From Limnohabitans sp. (GTDB taxonomy: Bacteria > Pseudomonadota > Gammaproteobacteria > Burkholderiales > Burkholderiaceae_C), in contig VEQI01000070.1 in the NCBI GenBank assembly GCA_018883305.1, forward strand, positions 1-11,726: DNA of 11,726 nucleotides, given 5' to 3'. The stretch's first letter is position 1; each line of letters begins with the position of its first letter. Position numbers and translations under genes: made by a program. This document shows, one piece after another, positions 1-6,306 of the stretch. The notes under the pieces were generated by a model. That model saw only the letters and a list, made by a program, of their open reading frames with translations, was not told the origin of the DNA and ran no database searches.

Positions 1-245
1 GGGCAGGGCGGGGGGGCCTGGTGGGCTTGCAGCAGCGTGCTCACGGCCTGCAAGGCCTCGCATTGGGCTTTCAACTGTTCGCCCAGAAAAACGCTGGACC
101 AGTCAGCACGCACTTTGAAGGTGTTGAGCACATTGATCACGCCAAAGACCTGGCCGCGGGCAAACTCGTCGTCTAGTCGCGTCAGCACCTCAGAGCGAAG
201 CGTGGCGCACATGCCGTCGATCAATCGCGCAAAAGAGTTGTTCAT
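1..245 (-). CDS. small protein encoded after the phosphotransferase, cut by the window edge
   Basis: This reading frame runs from an ATG at 245 leftward off the window with no stop, giving 81 codons of its N-terminal part. It begins MNNSFARLIDGM and contains a charged helical stretch (LTRLDDEFARGQVFGVINVLN). A Pro/Ala-rich segment with a run of C on the coding strand lies at the edge. Its ATG overlaps the TGA of the phosphotransferase as ATGA, which indicates translational coupling and co-function. There is no signal peptide or membrane segment in the visible part. I do not recognise the family with confidence. The position resembles that of LvaB, the small protein made with the LvaA kinase of the Pseudomonas putida levulinate operon, and small DUF6285-type proteins that I recall beside such kinases. 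That match is by context only. The frame and coupling are seen directly; the function is inferred. Confidence 0.7.
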   Translation of the reverse strand, partial: MNNSFARLIDGMCATLRSEVLTRLDDEFARGQVFGVINVLNTFKVRADWSSVFLGEQLKAQCEALQAVSTLLQAHQAPPPC

Positions 246-1282
246 GCCATAGCCTCAATGGTTTTGTCCAGTTGGCGCAGACAGGCCGCGATCTGGCTGC
301 CCATGGCGGGCATGCGCATGTCATTGAAGCGGCCTTCCTCAAAGCAACGTGCAGCCGCCATGTGGGTGGCCGTCAGTTTGAGCAGCGAGAAAGCCCGGTA
401 ATACTGCAGTGACTTCATGGAGATTTCAAATCCGGCTTGCTGGCTGTAGCGCTCGTAGAACCATGCCGGTTCCAGCAAACGACAAAAGTGCGGGCTGCCG
501 CCCATGTACATGGGCAGACTGAGCCAGCCAATGTCTTCATGCGGGTCCCCCAGATGGACCAACTCCCAATCCAGGATGGCTGTGATTTGACCTTCGCGTT
601 CCAGAAAATTGCCGGTGCGGTAGTCGCCGTGAATGATGGACACACGGGGCGCCGTGGGGCAATTCGATTTGAGCCAGCGCAAGGCCCATTCCACCGCCGG
701 GTAAGGGCGCATGGCCCAGCGCTCAATGTGTTTCTCCCACGTCTGCACATTGTGGAGCGCGGCATTGTGGACATCGATGGAGTCGCCCAATTCCGCCATG
801 GGCGTGTGTTGCCATTCCACCCGATGCAGGGCTGCCAGTGCATCTGTGAACTGTTGTCCCAGGGCTTGACGGTAGTTGTCCTCCAGAGGCGGGGTTCCCG
901 CCGGCACCCAAGGCACCACGGCCTCGCCCTGCATACGTTCGCTAAAAAGAAAGGGAGCGCCAAAGATGCGCTCGTCGTCGCTGGCCCAATAAGCCTTGGG
1001 CACGGGGATGGCCGTGCCTTCCAGCGAGCGCATGGCCAACCACTCGGGGATGGCACTGTAGGGCGCAAACAGGCCGTAGTCGGGTCCCAGGCGAAGAATG
1101 ATGTCGCGTGTGGGGGTGCCCGGACCATCAAAGCCAATCACAGGCACCAGATAGGTACGCCAGGAGAACCCCACGGCAAAACGCTTGAGCGGGCCAATCT
1201 CAACCGCTCGCCCTAGTTGCTCGTGCAGGTAATGGGCGATGCGCTCTCTGAGCTGGTCATCGTGATGCAGGGGGTCATCCAT
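242..1282 (-). CDS. APH-family phosphotransferase, ACAD10/11 kinase-domain-like (LvaA-like)
   Basis: A 346-residue cytoplasmic protein of the aminoglycoside phosphotransferase/choline kinase fold. The catalytic loop HGDYRTGN (residues 218-225; Asp220 the likely base, Asn225 metal binding) and the DWE metal site (Asp238) are intact, followed by GDPHEDIGW. The N-terminal part carries the expected nucleotide-binding lobe (GFSWRTYLV near 38-46, ILRLG near 62-66). Relatives beside acyl-CoA dehydrogenase genes include the kinase domain of mammalian ACAD10/11 and LvaA, which phosphorylate 4-hydroxyacyl-CoA; others, such as mycobacterial FadE36-type proteins, are poorly characterised. It lies 45 bp after the SDR and overlaps the next small gene by ATGA. 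No good Shine-Dalgarno precedes the chosen ATG, but no better start is visible. True antibiotic resistance is unlikely given the catabolic setting. The family is certain; the 4-hydroxyacyl-CoA substrate is inferred. Confidence 0.9.
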   Translation of the reverse strand: MDDPLHHDDQLRERIAHYLHEQLGRAVEIGPLKRFAVGFSWRTYLVPVIGFDGPGTPTRDIILRLGPDYGLFAPYSAIPEWLAMRSLEGTAIPVPKAYWASDDERIFGAPFLFSERMQGEAVVPWVPAGTPPLEDNYRQALGQQFTDALAALHRVEWQHTPMAELGDSIDVHNAALHNVQTWEKHIERWAMRPYPAVEWALRWLKSNCPTAPRVSIIHGDYRTGNFLEREGQITAILDWELVHLGDPHEDIGWLSLPMYMGGSPHFCRLLEPAWFYERYSQQAGFEISMKSLQYYRAFSLLKLTATHMAAARCFEEGRFNDMRMPAMGSQIAACLRQLDKTIEAMA

Positions 1283-1327
1283 GAAAATTGTCGGGCTGAA
1301 GCCTGAATGAGTGTAAGCGTGGATCTC

Positions 1328-2209
1328 TCAGGCCGATGTATCCGGCTGCTGGCGCAACAACTCGGGCAGCACGGATCGATGAAACCCGTTGAAGGCGCTG
1401 TCTCGTTGCGCGGGTTGCAGCTTCCAGGTGCTGCGTGCGTTGGGCGCACCACCGTCCACCCGCAGGCAACTGCCCGTGATGTAGGCAGCCGCCGGTGACA
1501 ACAAAAACACCACGGCGGCAGAAATTTCGGACTCGGTGCCGTAGCGCTGCATGGGAACTGTCTGCGGAAATTCCAGAATCTTGGACTTGGCCTCGGGGGC
1601 GTAGGTGTCAAATCCACTGGAGGCAATGCCCCCTGGCGCCACGGCGTTCACCCGCACACCAGCGGCAGCCCATTCACAAGCGGCGGTTTCCGTCAACGTG
1701 AACATCCCGCCGCGTGAGGCGGCCGAGTGCGCAAAGTCTGGCCAGCCATGCCAGATGTCGGCAATGATGTTGACGATGGCACCACCATGTTGCCCCATCC
1801 AGCGGTTGTAGGCTTCGCGCATGAAGATGAAGCCACCGGTGAGGTTGTTGCGCACCACGGCCTCGAAGCCCTTGGTGGAGATGGTGCTCATCGCGGCCCG
1901 GTACTGGCCGCCCGCATTGTTGACCAGCCCATCCAGCCGACCGTACCGGGTCAGCACGTGGTCAATCACGGCGCACACCTGCGGTTCGTCCCGGATATCA
2001 CACACCTGCGTGCTCACACGGCCACCGTCTTCCAGAATTTCCGCTTGTACCTTCAGTAACTTTTCCTCGTTGCGGCCCACGATCACCACCTGCGCACCCA
2101 GCGCACTCAGCTCGTGTGCCATGCAGCGGCCCAGGCCACTGCCACCCCCGGTGACAATGATGACCTGATCACGGAACAGATCGGGTTTGAAAACGGAGTC
2201 GTAACGCAT
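1328..2209 (-). CDS. SDR-family oxidoreductase, PECR/DECR-like, without a canonical YxxxK
   Basis: A 293-residue Rossmann-fold dehydrogenase/reductase. The cofactor motif TGGGSGLG is at 20-27, with NNAGG at 97-101 and the PG motif (NAVAPGG) near 188-194. The usual catalytic Tyr-x-x-x-Lys is absent: the aligned stretch is HSAASRGG (161-168), which puts Ser162 where Tyr belongs and Arg166 where Lys belongs, and the usual upstream Ser is Ile/Ala (IVNIIAD). This pattern matches peroxisomal trans-2-enoyl-CoA reductase (HSGAARAG) and 2,4-dienoyl-CoA reductase relatives, so an enoyl-CoA reductase or related role is more likely than a simple alcohol dehydrogenase. A C-terminal tail of about 35 residues after the VDGGAPNA segment resembles what I recall in citronellal-type bacterial SDRs. 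GGAG sits about seven bases upstream of the ATG. The gene follows the acyl-CoA dehydrogenase by 15 bp. The exact reaction is unknown. Confidence 0.88.
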   Translation of the reverse strand: MRYDSVFKPDLFRDQVIIVTGGGSGLGRCMAHELSALGAQVVIVGRNEEKLLKVQAEILEDGGRVSTQVCDIRDEPQVCAVIDHVLTRYGRLDGLVNNAGGQYRAAMSTISTKGFEAVVRNNLTGGFIFMREAYNRWMGQHGGAIVNIIADIWHGWPDFAHSAASRGGMFTLTETAACEWAAAGVRVNAVAPGGIASSGFDTYAPEAKSKILEFPQTVPMQRYGTESEISAAVVFLLSPAAAYITGSCLRVDGGAPNARSTWKLQPAQRDSAFNGFHRSVLPELLRQQPDTSA

Positions 2210-2224
2210 GTGGCTCTCCGGAGG

Positions 2225-3373
2225 TCAATATTGAATGGCTGTCTTGCCAATGTGCTCGCGTGCAATGATGAGCTTCATGATGGCTGCGGTGCCGTCACCA
2301 ATCTCCAGGCCGGAGACATCCCGCATGCGCTGCTGGTGCGGTGTGTCCTTGCTCCAGCCGTAGTGACCCAGCGTCAAGATGCACTGATGAATCACGTCGA
2401 AGGCGTATTTCGGGCCCATCCACTTGCACATGGCCGCTTGTTCCACATGCGGCTGGCCGGCATCTCGCAGGGACAGGGTGTGCAGGCACAGTTGTCGGAT
2501 GGCGGCAATATGCGATTCACCTTCTGCCAGGGGAAATGTCACGCCCTGAAACTGACCGATGGGCCGGCCAAAGGCTTCTCGTTGTTTGGTGTAGGCCCAG
2601 GTTTCATCCAGTGAGGCCTGGGCAGCACCACAGCATTGCAACCCGATCAGCGCACGGCTGTAATCAAAGCCCTGCATCACTTGCGTGAAACCCTGGCCCT
2701 CTTGCCCCAGCAAATGGCTGGCGGGCACTTTTACATCGTCGAAGAACACGGAGCCGCGGCCAATGATGGCGCTGCCCAGGTCATTGAAGCAACTGGTTTG
2801 AAGCCCGGGGGTATCACCAGGGACAAAGAACGCTGACACACCCTTGGCGCCTTGTTCGGGGGTGCCCGTGCGTGCAAACACCACATAGGCATCGGCCCGG
2901 TCCGCGAAAGTGATAGAGGTCTTCTCGCCATTCAGTACGTAGTGATCGCCCTCGCGTCGAGCCTTGAGTTGCAGGTGGCTGGCATCGGAGCCGCCGCGTG
3001 GTTCGGTCAAGCAAATGGCAATGACGGCTTCGCCACGCACCATTCGTGGCAGCCAGGTGTTTTTGATATCGGTATTGGCATGGCGCTGAAGAATGGCACC
3101 GTTGAGCGAAATGCCCACGGGCACGGCGCTCATGTTGAAGTCCCCGTACGCCAGTGCTTCGGCAATGATGCCGGTGGTGACGCTGTCCAGGCCCATGCCG
3201 CCATACGTCTCGTCCAGGTCCATGCCCAGCAGGCCCAGTGAGCCCATCTCGCGGATGAGGTCACGGTCCAGCACACCCAGCGTTTCCCGCTGCTGATAGC
3301 CTGGTAGCAGGCGTTCAACGGCAAATCGACGCGCTGTCTCTTGCAAGGCTTTCTGATCGTCGGTCAAAACCAT
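2225..3373 (-). CDS. acyl-CoA dehydrogenase with Asp at the catalytic-base position
   Basis: A 382-residue flavin acyl-CoA dehydrogenase, normal length for the family. N-terminal helices (1-115) are followed by the FAD/substrate segment CLTEPRGGSDAS (121-132), LNGEK (147-151), the helical C-terminal domain with REAFGRPIGQFQG (265-277), and the end motif EIGDGTAAIMK (357-367). The last motif is normally YEGTNEIQ with Glu as the proton-abstracting base; here it is Asp360. Asp at this place is known in cyclohexanecarboxyl-CoA-type dehydrogenases, and ACAD11 reads ADGPDEV there. The start at 3373 is chosen because GGAG lies five bases upstream and MVLTDDQK fits the family N-terminus; an in-frame ATG at 3415 would add 14 unlikely residues. 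It is first in a four-gene minus-strand operon with the SDR, kinase and small protein. It may dehydrogenate a branched or cyclic acyl-CoA, or eliminate phosphate from a 4-phosphoacyl-CoA. Confidence 0.92.
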   Translation of the reverse strand: MVLTDDQKALQETARRFAVERLLPGYQQRETLGVLDRDLIREMGSLGLLGMDLDETYGGMGLDSVTTGIIAEALAYGDFNMSAVPVGISLNGAILQRHANTDIKNTWLPRMVRGEAVIAICLTEPRGGSDASHLQLKARREGDHYVLNGEKTSITFADRADAYVVFARTGTPEQGAKGVSAFFVPGDTPGLQTSCFNDLGSAIIGRGSVFFDDVKVPASHLLGQEGQGFTQVMQGFDYSRALIGLQCCGAAQASLDETWAYTKQREAFGRPIGQFQGVTFPLAEGESHIAAIRQLCLHTLSLRDAGQPHVEQAAMCKWMGPKYAFDVIHQCILTLGHYGWSKDTPHQQRMRDVSGLEIGDGTAAIMKLIIAREHIGKTAIQY

Positions 3374-3515
3374 GGCATCTCCGTGTGGAAGGCAAACGTG
3401 AGGCGGCTGGAGCACGCAGGCATGCCGCGCAAAACGGTGTTTATGTACATTTTAAACTAGCGTATCAAATGACGATCAGGGATTTCACCGATGCGATGAT
3501 GGCCCTCGATGCCGC
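3374..3515 (-). promoter_or_regulatory. 142-bp intergenic region with a candidate promoter for the dehydrogenase operon
   Basis: On the minus strand TTGATA (3468-3463) is followed after 17 bases by CATAAA (3445-3440), a reasonable sigma-70 pair in otherwise GC-rich DNA. The AT-rich 22-bp segment 3449-3470 between and over these boxes is an imperfect palindrome, with outer half-sites ATTTnAnAC and GTnTnAAAT, and could be an operator. No gene is seen in this gap. The proposal rests on consensus matching by eye and on the gap being much larger than those between the neighbouring genes. Confidence 0.45.
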
Positions 3516-4295
3516 TCAGCGCGAACGTTTTTTCAGGGCAAGTGCAGCTCGTGACAGGCCACCCGTGGTGCGGGTCAGGATCTGGGTGCGGTTTTCCAGC
3601 TCCAGCGCGGCTTGCAAACTGCTGGCCTCCAGGTTGGCCCACATGCCTCGCTTGGTCATCCAGACGGCAAACCCCTCATGACTGGCTACCAGTTGCGCCA
3701 GTTGTCGGGCGTCATCCAGCAGCGCGTCGTGTGCGCAGGTTTTGCTGACCAAACCCAGACGTGCAGCCTCGGGTGCATCCACCATGCGGCCCGTCAGCAT
3801 CAGCTCAAAGGCATGGGTGGTGCCGATGGCGCGTGGCAGCAAGTAACTCACACCGATGTCGCATCCTGACATACCTACGCGAATGAAGGCTGCATTGAAG
3901 CTGGCCTGATCGCTGGCCAGTCGCAGGTCGCAGGCCAGTGCCAGACCCAGGCCCGCACCGTTGGCCGGTCCATTGATGGCCGCAATCACCGGCACGGACA
4001 AGGCGCGAAGGCGGGTCACCACGTTGGCAAACGCTTCCTGACGGCGTGTCCAGGCGGCGGCTTCGCCGTTCTCGCTGCCAGGCGCGTCTTGAGCAAGAGA
4101 CAAATCGAAGCCGGCGCAAAATCCTCGGCCCGCGCCGGTGATGATCAGCGCCCGACAGCCCGCGTCCAGGGACACGGTTTGCAGCAGGGCATGCAGTTGC
4201 GCCACATCGTCATCACTCAAGGCATTGAGTTTTTCGGGCGCATTCAGGGTGAGCGTCCACACGCCGTCATCCTGGAGATGAAGCTCCATCGACAT
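3516..4295 (-). CDS. crotonase-family enoyl-CoA hydratase/isomerase (Gly/Phe/Asp active-site type)
   Basis: A 259-residue crotonase-fold protein. The first oxyanion-hole segment is GRGFCAGFDLS (57-66) and the second is NGPANGAGLGLALACD (108-123). The two glutamates of true enoyl-CoA hydratases are missing: Gly117 stands at the Glu144 position of rat crotonase and Phe137 at the Glu164 position. Asp146 in SGCDIGVS is present, at the place of the catalytic Asp of PaaG and enoyl-CoA isomerases. An isomerase or other CoA-thioester chemistry is therefore more likely than simple hydration. It starts three bases after the stop of the DHSWGVR-motif protein with no clear ribosome site of its own, so it is probably coupled to it; a second Met at residue 3 is an alternative start. 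A 142-bp gap with a promoter candidate separates it from the next operon. Confidence 0.9.
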   Translation of the reverse strand: MSMELHLQDDGVWTLTLNAPEKLNALSDDDVAQLHALLQTVSLDAGCRALIITGAGRGFCAGFDLSLAQDAPGSENGEAAAWTRRQEAFANVVTRLRALSVPVIAAINGPANGAGLGLALACDLRLASDQASFNAAFIRVGMSGCDIGVSYLLPRAIGTTHAFELMLTGRMVDAPEAARLGLVSKTCAHDALLDDARQLAQLVASHEGFAVWMTKRGMWANLEASSLQAALELENRTQILTRTTGGLSRAALALKKRSR

Positions 4296-4298
4296 GGC

Positions 4299-5414
4299 TT
4301 AGATGGGGGGGTGCTGTTGAATGGATGGATACAGATCGTAGCCCTTGCCCACCCCGTATTCCATGATGCCGTAGCCCACCTCGTCGCCGTCGCGAACCTC
4401 GATGATCTGGTCGGCCAGTGTGCGCACCAGGCGGCGAGTGTTGGCATCCTTCAGGTCCCACTGCTCGGATTCGCTGTAGAGCTTGCCCTTGAAGTCCCCG
4501 TGGAACCATCCGTTCAGGCCGCCGTACAGGCCACCCTTGAGGAAGTACTTCACCGGTAGGGTGCGGATGTGGATGTCGCGCTGGCTGCCATCGGCAAAGC
4601 GCAGTTGAAAGGTGGCGCTTTGCAAGGATTGGCCCAAGGGGTCGTCATGCCACACCATGTCATGGGTGACATCCGCCAGCTGATGGCGGCTGGAGGCCTT
4701 GCCACCCAAAGCCACGGTTTCTTCTCCAGACAAGTAGATCTTGTCACCCGGTGCGCGTTCTTTAAAAAACACATGCAGTCCCCGGTTCTGAAACTGCACC
4801 GTGGTCCAGGCATACAGAAAAGGCGGGTAGTAGGTCAGCGGTGGGCTGCTTTCATCGGTGCGCATTTCGGAGCGTACGCCCCAAGAGTGATCACGTTGGC
4901 CCCACCAGGTCTCGGGGCGAATGTCGTGGCGCTGGCCATTGAACTGAATCCATCCGGCATAACGGCCCAATTGTTGAGCGCGTGCCATGTTTTCCGTGAC
5001 CCGTCCATCGCGGCGACGCAGATGGGCTTTTTCTTCATGGGCGTTCATCGAGGCCAGGAACTGGATGTCGAATTCGATGCCCGATTCATTGGGCCCCAGT
5101 TGCAAGCGATGACGCTTGAGTCCTTCCAGCACCGTGATGGCCAGCGGCCCCACGGTGGTGGTCAGTGGATCGGGGCGCAACTGGCGAGAAACGCGAAAGT
5201 TCCATTGACGTCCGGCGATGGCCACGCCGGCAAACGCGTCCATGACATTGCGGTTGGGGTGATAGCCCAGGCCGATGTCGAAAATGATGTCCAGCGAATC
5301 GATGGGGTGCCCGGTGTACCACAGCCGCTCCATCCAGGCCGGATCGCTGTTGTCGATCTGGTCAAACGTGGTGGGCAGCTGATGCCCGATCAGGTCGTCC
5401 TGTGCCGTCAGCAT
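4299..5414 (-). CDS. DHSWGVR-motif protein, AttH/CrtC-like (probable DUF7064/DUF7065 type)
   Basis: A 371-residue protein without signal peptide or membrane segments. It is rich in short beta-strand-like stretches with many aromatic residues, and carries the hallmark GQRDHSWGVR (172-181). This motif occurs in proteins related to AttH and hydroxyneurosporene hydratase CrtC, which have a double lipocalin-like barrel; I recall bacterial members under DUF7064/DUF7065. CrtC adds water to an isoprenoid double bond, but no activity can be assigned here. Such genes are often found with acyl-CoA dehydrogenases, crotonases and ACAD10/11-type kinases. The start at 5414 is chosen because GGGAG lies eight bases upstream; an in-frame ATG at 5495 would add 27 residues, would cross the promoter region and lacks a ribosome site. 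It is first in a two-gene unit with the crotonase and is divergent from the next crotonase pair. The family call is moderate; the function is unknown. Confidence 0.75.
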   Translation of the reverse strand: MLTAQDDLIGHQLPTTFDQIDNSDPAWMERLWYTGHPIDSLDIIFDIGLGYHPNRNVMDAFAGVAIAGRQWNFRVSRQLRPDPLTTTVGPLAITVLEGLKRHRLQLGPNESGIEFDIQFLASMNAHEEKAHLRRRDGRVTENMARAQQLGRYAGWIQFNGQRHDIRPETWWGQRDHSWGVRSEMRTDESSPPLTYYPPFLYAWTTVQFQNRGLHVFFKERAPGDKIYLSGEETVALGGKASSRHQLADVTHDMVWHDDPLGQSLQSATFQLRFADGSQRDIHIRTLPVKYFLKGGLYGGLNGWFHGDFKGKLYSESEQWDLKDANTRRLVRTLADQIIEVRDGDEVGYGIMEYGVGKGYDLYPSIQQHPPI

Positions 5415-5513
5415 GAAGCTTTCTCCCGGAGGCTGGTCGATTATTGCGGTAGTGTACGATACTTTACTATACTGGGTTCGCTTCGAAGACCCCATTTACA
5501 GGAGACAGACACC
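5415..5513. promoter_or_regulatory. divergent promoter/operator region between two catabolic units
   Basis: This 99-bp gap separates start codons pointing left (5414) and right (5514). An AT-rich island at 5451-5473 carries outer half-sites AGTGTA and TATACT (one mismatch from inverted identity, 11 bases apart); read on the minus strand, GTATaGTAaa and GTATcGTAca form a near-direct repeat with a 10-base period. For the plus strand TTGCGG (5444-5449) and TATACT (5468-5473) are 18 bases apart. For the minus strand TATAGT (5471-5466) is a good -10 box with a weak -35. The two -10 boxes overlap the repeat, so one regulator could control both sides. Plus-strand AGGAGA at 5500-5505 is the ribosome site for the right-hand gene. 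Confidence 0.5.
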
Positions 5514-6305
5514 ATGCATTTGCCCACTGCCCGCCTGGACATTTCAGACACCGGATTGGCCACGCTGACCTTGACTCAGGCACAGCGCGGCAACCCTGTG
5601 GATGGTGAGTTCATCCAGCACTTCAAAACCTTGTGCCTGACCCTGTGGGATACCCCGGGGCTGCGTGCCGTGCTGTTGCGCGCCGATGGCCCCAACTTCA
5701 GTGTGGGCGGCGATTTGAAATCGTTTTATCCCCAACGTGATCAATTGGCCCCTTTGGTGAGACATTGGACCAGCGATTTCCACATGGCCTTGCAGCGGCT
5801 GTGGCAGTTGCCCGTGCCTATCGTGGCTGAGGTTCAAGGATTTGCCATGGGCGGTGGGGTGGCCATGATGGCCGGTTGCGATGTAGTGGTGGCCAGCCAG
5901 TCCTGCAAGATCGGGTCAGCGTTTGCCAACATTGGGTTCAGTTGCGATTCCGGTTCGTCCATCGTGCTGACCGCGCGCATGGGTGCCGCGCGGGCCAAGC
6001 GTTTCGTGATGTTGGGGCAGATGCTGGACAGCCAGCAGGCCCTGCAGTCCGGCTTGGTCGATCAGGTGGTGCCTGATGCGGATTTGTCGAAAGAGGCCCT
6101 GGCCGTGGCCACCCGACTGGCCGCCGGCCCCACAGTGGCCCTGGGTGAGATCAAGCGTCTGTTCCTCAAGGCCAGTGCGATTGAAATGCAGGCCTTGTTT
6201 GAAGATGAGGCACTCACGCTGGCACGTGTGTCTTCTACCCAGGACGCGCAGGAAGGTATCGCCGCGCTGGTGGAAAAACGCAAGCCCGTCTTTCAGGGGC
6301 GCTGA
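5514..6305 (+). CDS. crotonase-family enoyl-CoA isomerase/hydratase (Ala/Phe/Asp active-site type)
   Basis: A 263-residue crotonase-fold protein with oxyanion segments ADGPNFSVGGDLKSF (57-71) and VQGFAMGGGVAMMAGCD (107-123). The Glu144 and Glu164 positions of rat enoyl-CoA hydratase are Ala117 and Phe137. Asp145 in SCDSGSS matches the catalytic Asp of PaaG (PDCGG) and of delta3,delta2-enoyl-CoA isomerases. A double-bond isomerase or ring-type isomerase is thus likelier than a hydratase. The ATG at 5514 has AGGAGA eight bases upstream. The same frame stays open far upstream to 4569, but that stretch is antisense to a real gene and is not coding. The stop at 6303-6305 is one base before the GTG of the next crotonase. 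It is divergent from the DHSWGVR-motif gene and probably shares its control region. Confidence 0.92.
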   Translation: MHLPTARLDISDTGLATLTLTQAQRGNPVDGEFIQHFKTLCLTLWDTPGLRAVLLRADGPNFSVGGDLKSFYPQRDQLAPLVRHWTSDFHMALQRLWQLPVPIVAEVQGFAMGGGVAMMAGCDVVVASQSCKIGSAFANIGFSCDSGSSIVLTARMGAARAKRFVMLGQMLDSQQALQSGLVDQVVPDADLSKEALAVATRLAAGPTVALGEIKRLFLKASAIEMQALFEDEALTLARVSSTQDAQEGIAALVEKRKPVFQGR

Positions 6306-6306
6306 C

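Noticed and set aside
437..1216. 259-codon plus-strand open frame
   Set aside because: It lies opposite the phosphotransferase, whose catalytic motifs are intact; the antisense product is His/Gln/Arg-rich with no recognisable domain. Long antisense frames are expected in GC-rich DNA.
242..1282. Aminoglycoside resistance gene
   Set aside because: The fold is shared, but the gene is embedded in an acyl-CoA operon and coupled to a small protein, as for ACAD10/11-type kinases.
4569..5513. Open plus-strand extension that would make the crotonase at 5514 a 578-residue protein
   Set aside because: It is antisense to the DHSWGVR-motif gene, has no family likeness, and the ATG at 5514 has a good ribosome site and the normal crotonase N-terminus.
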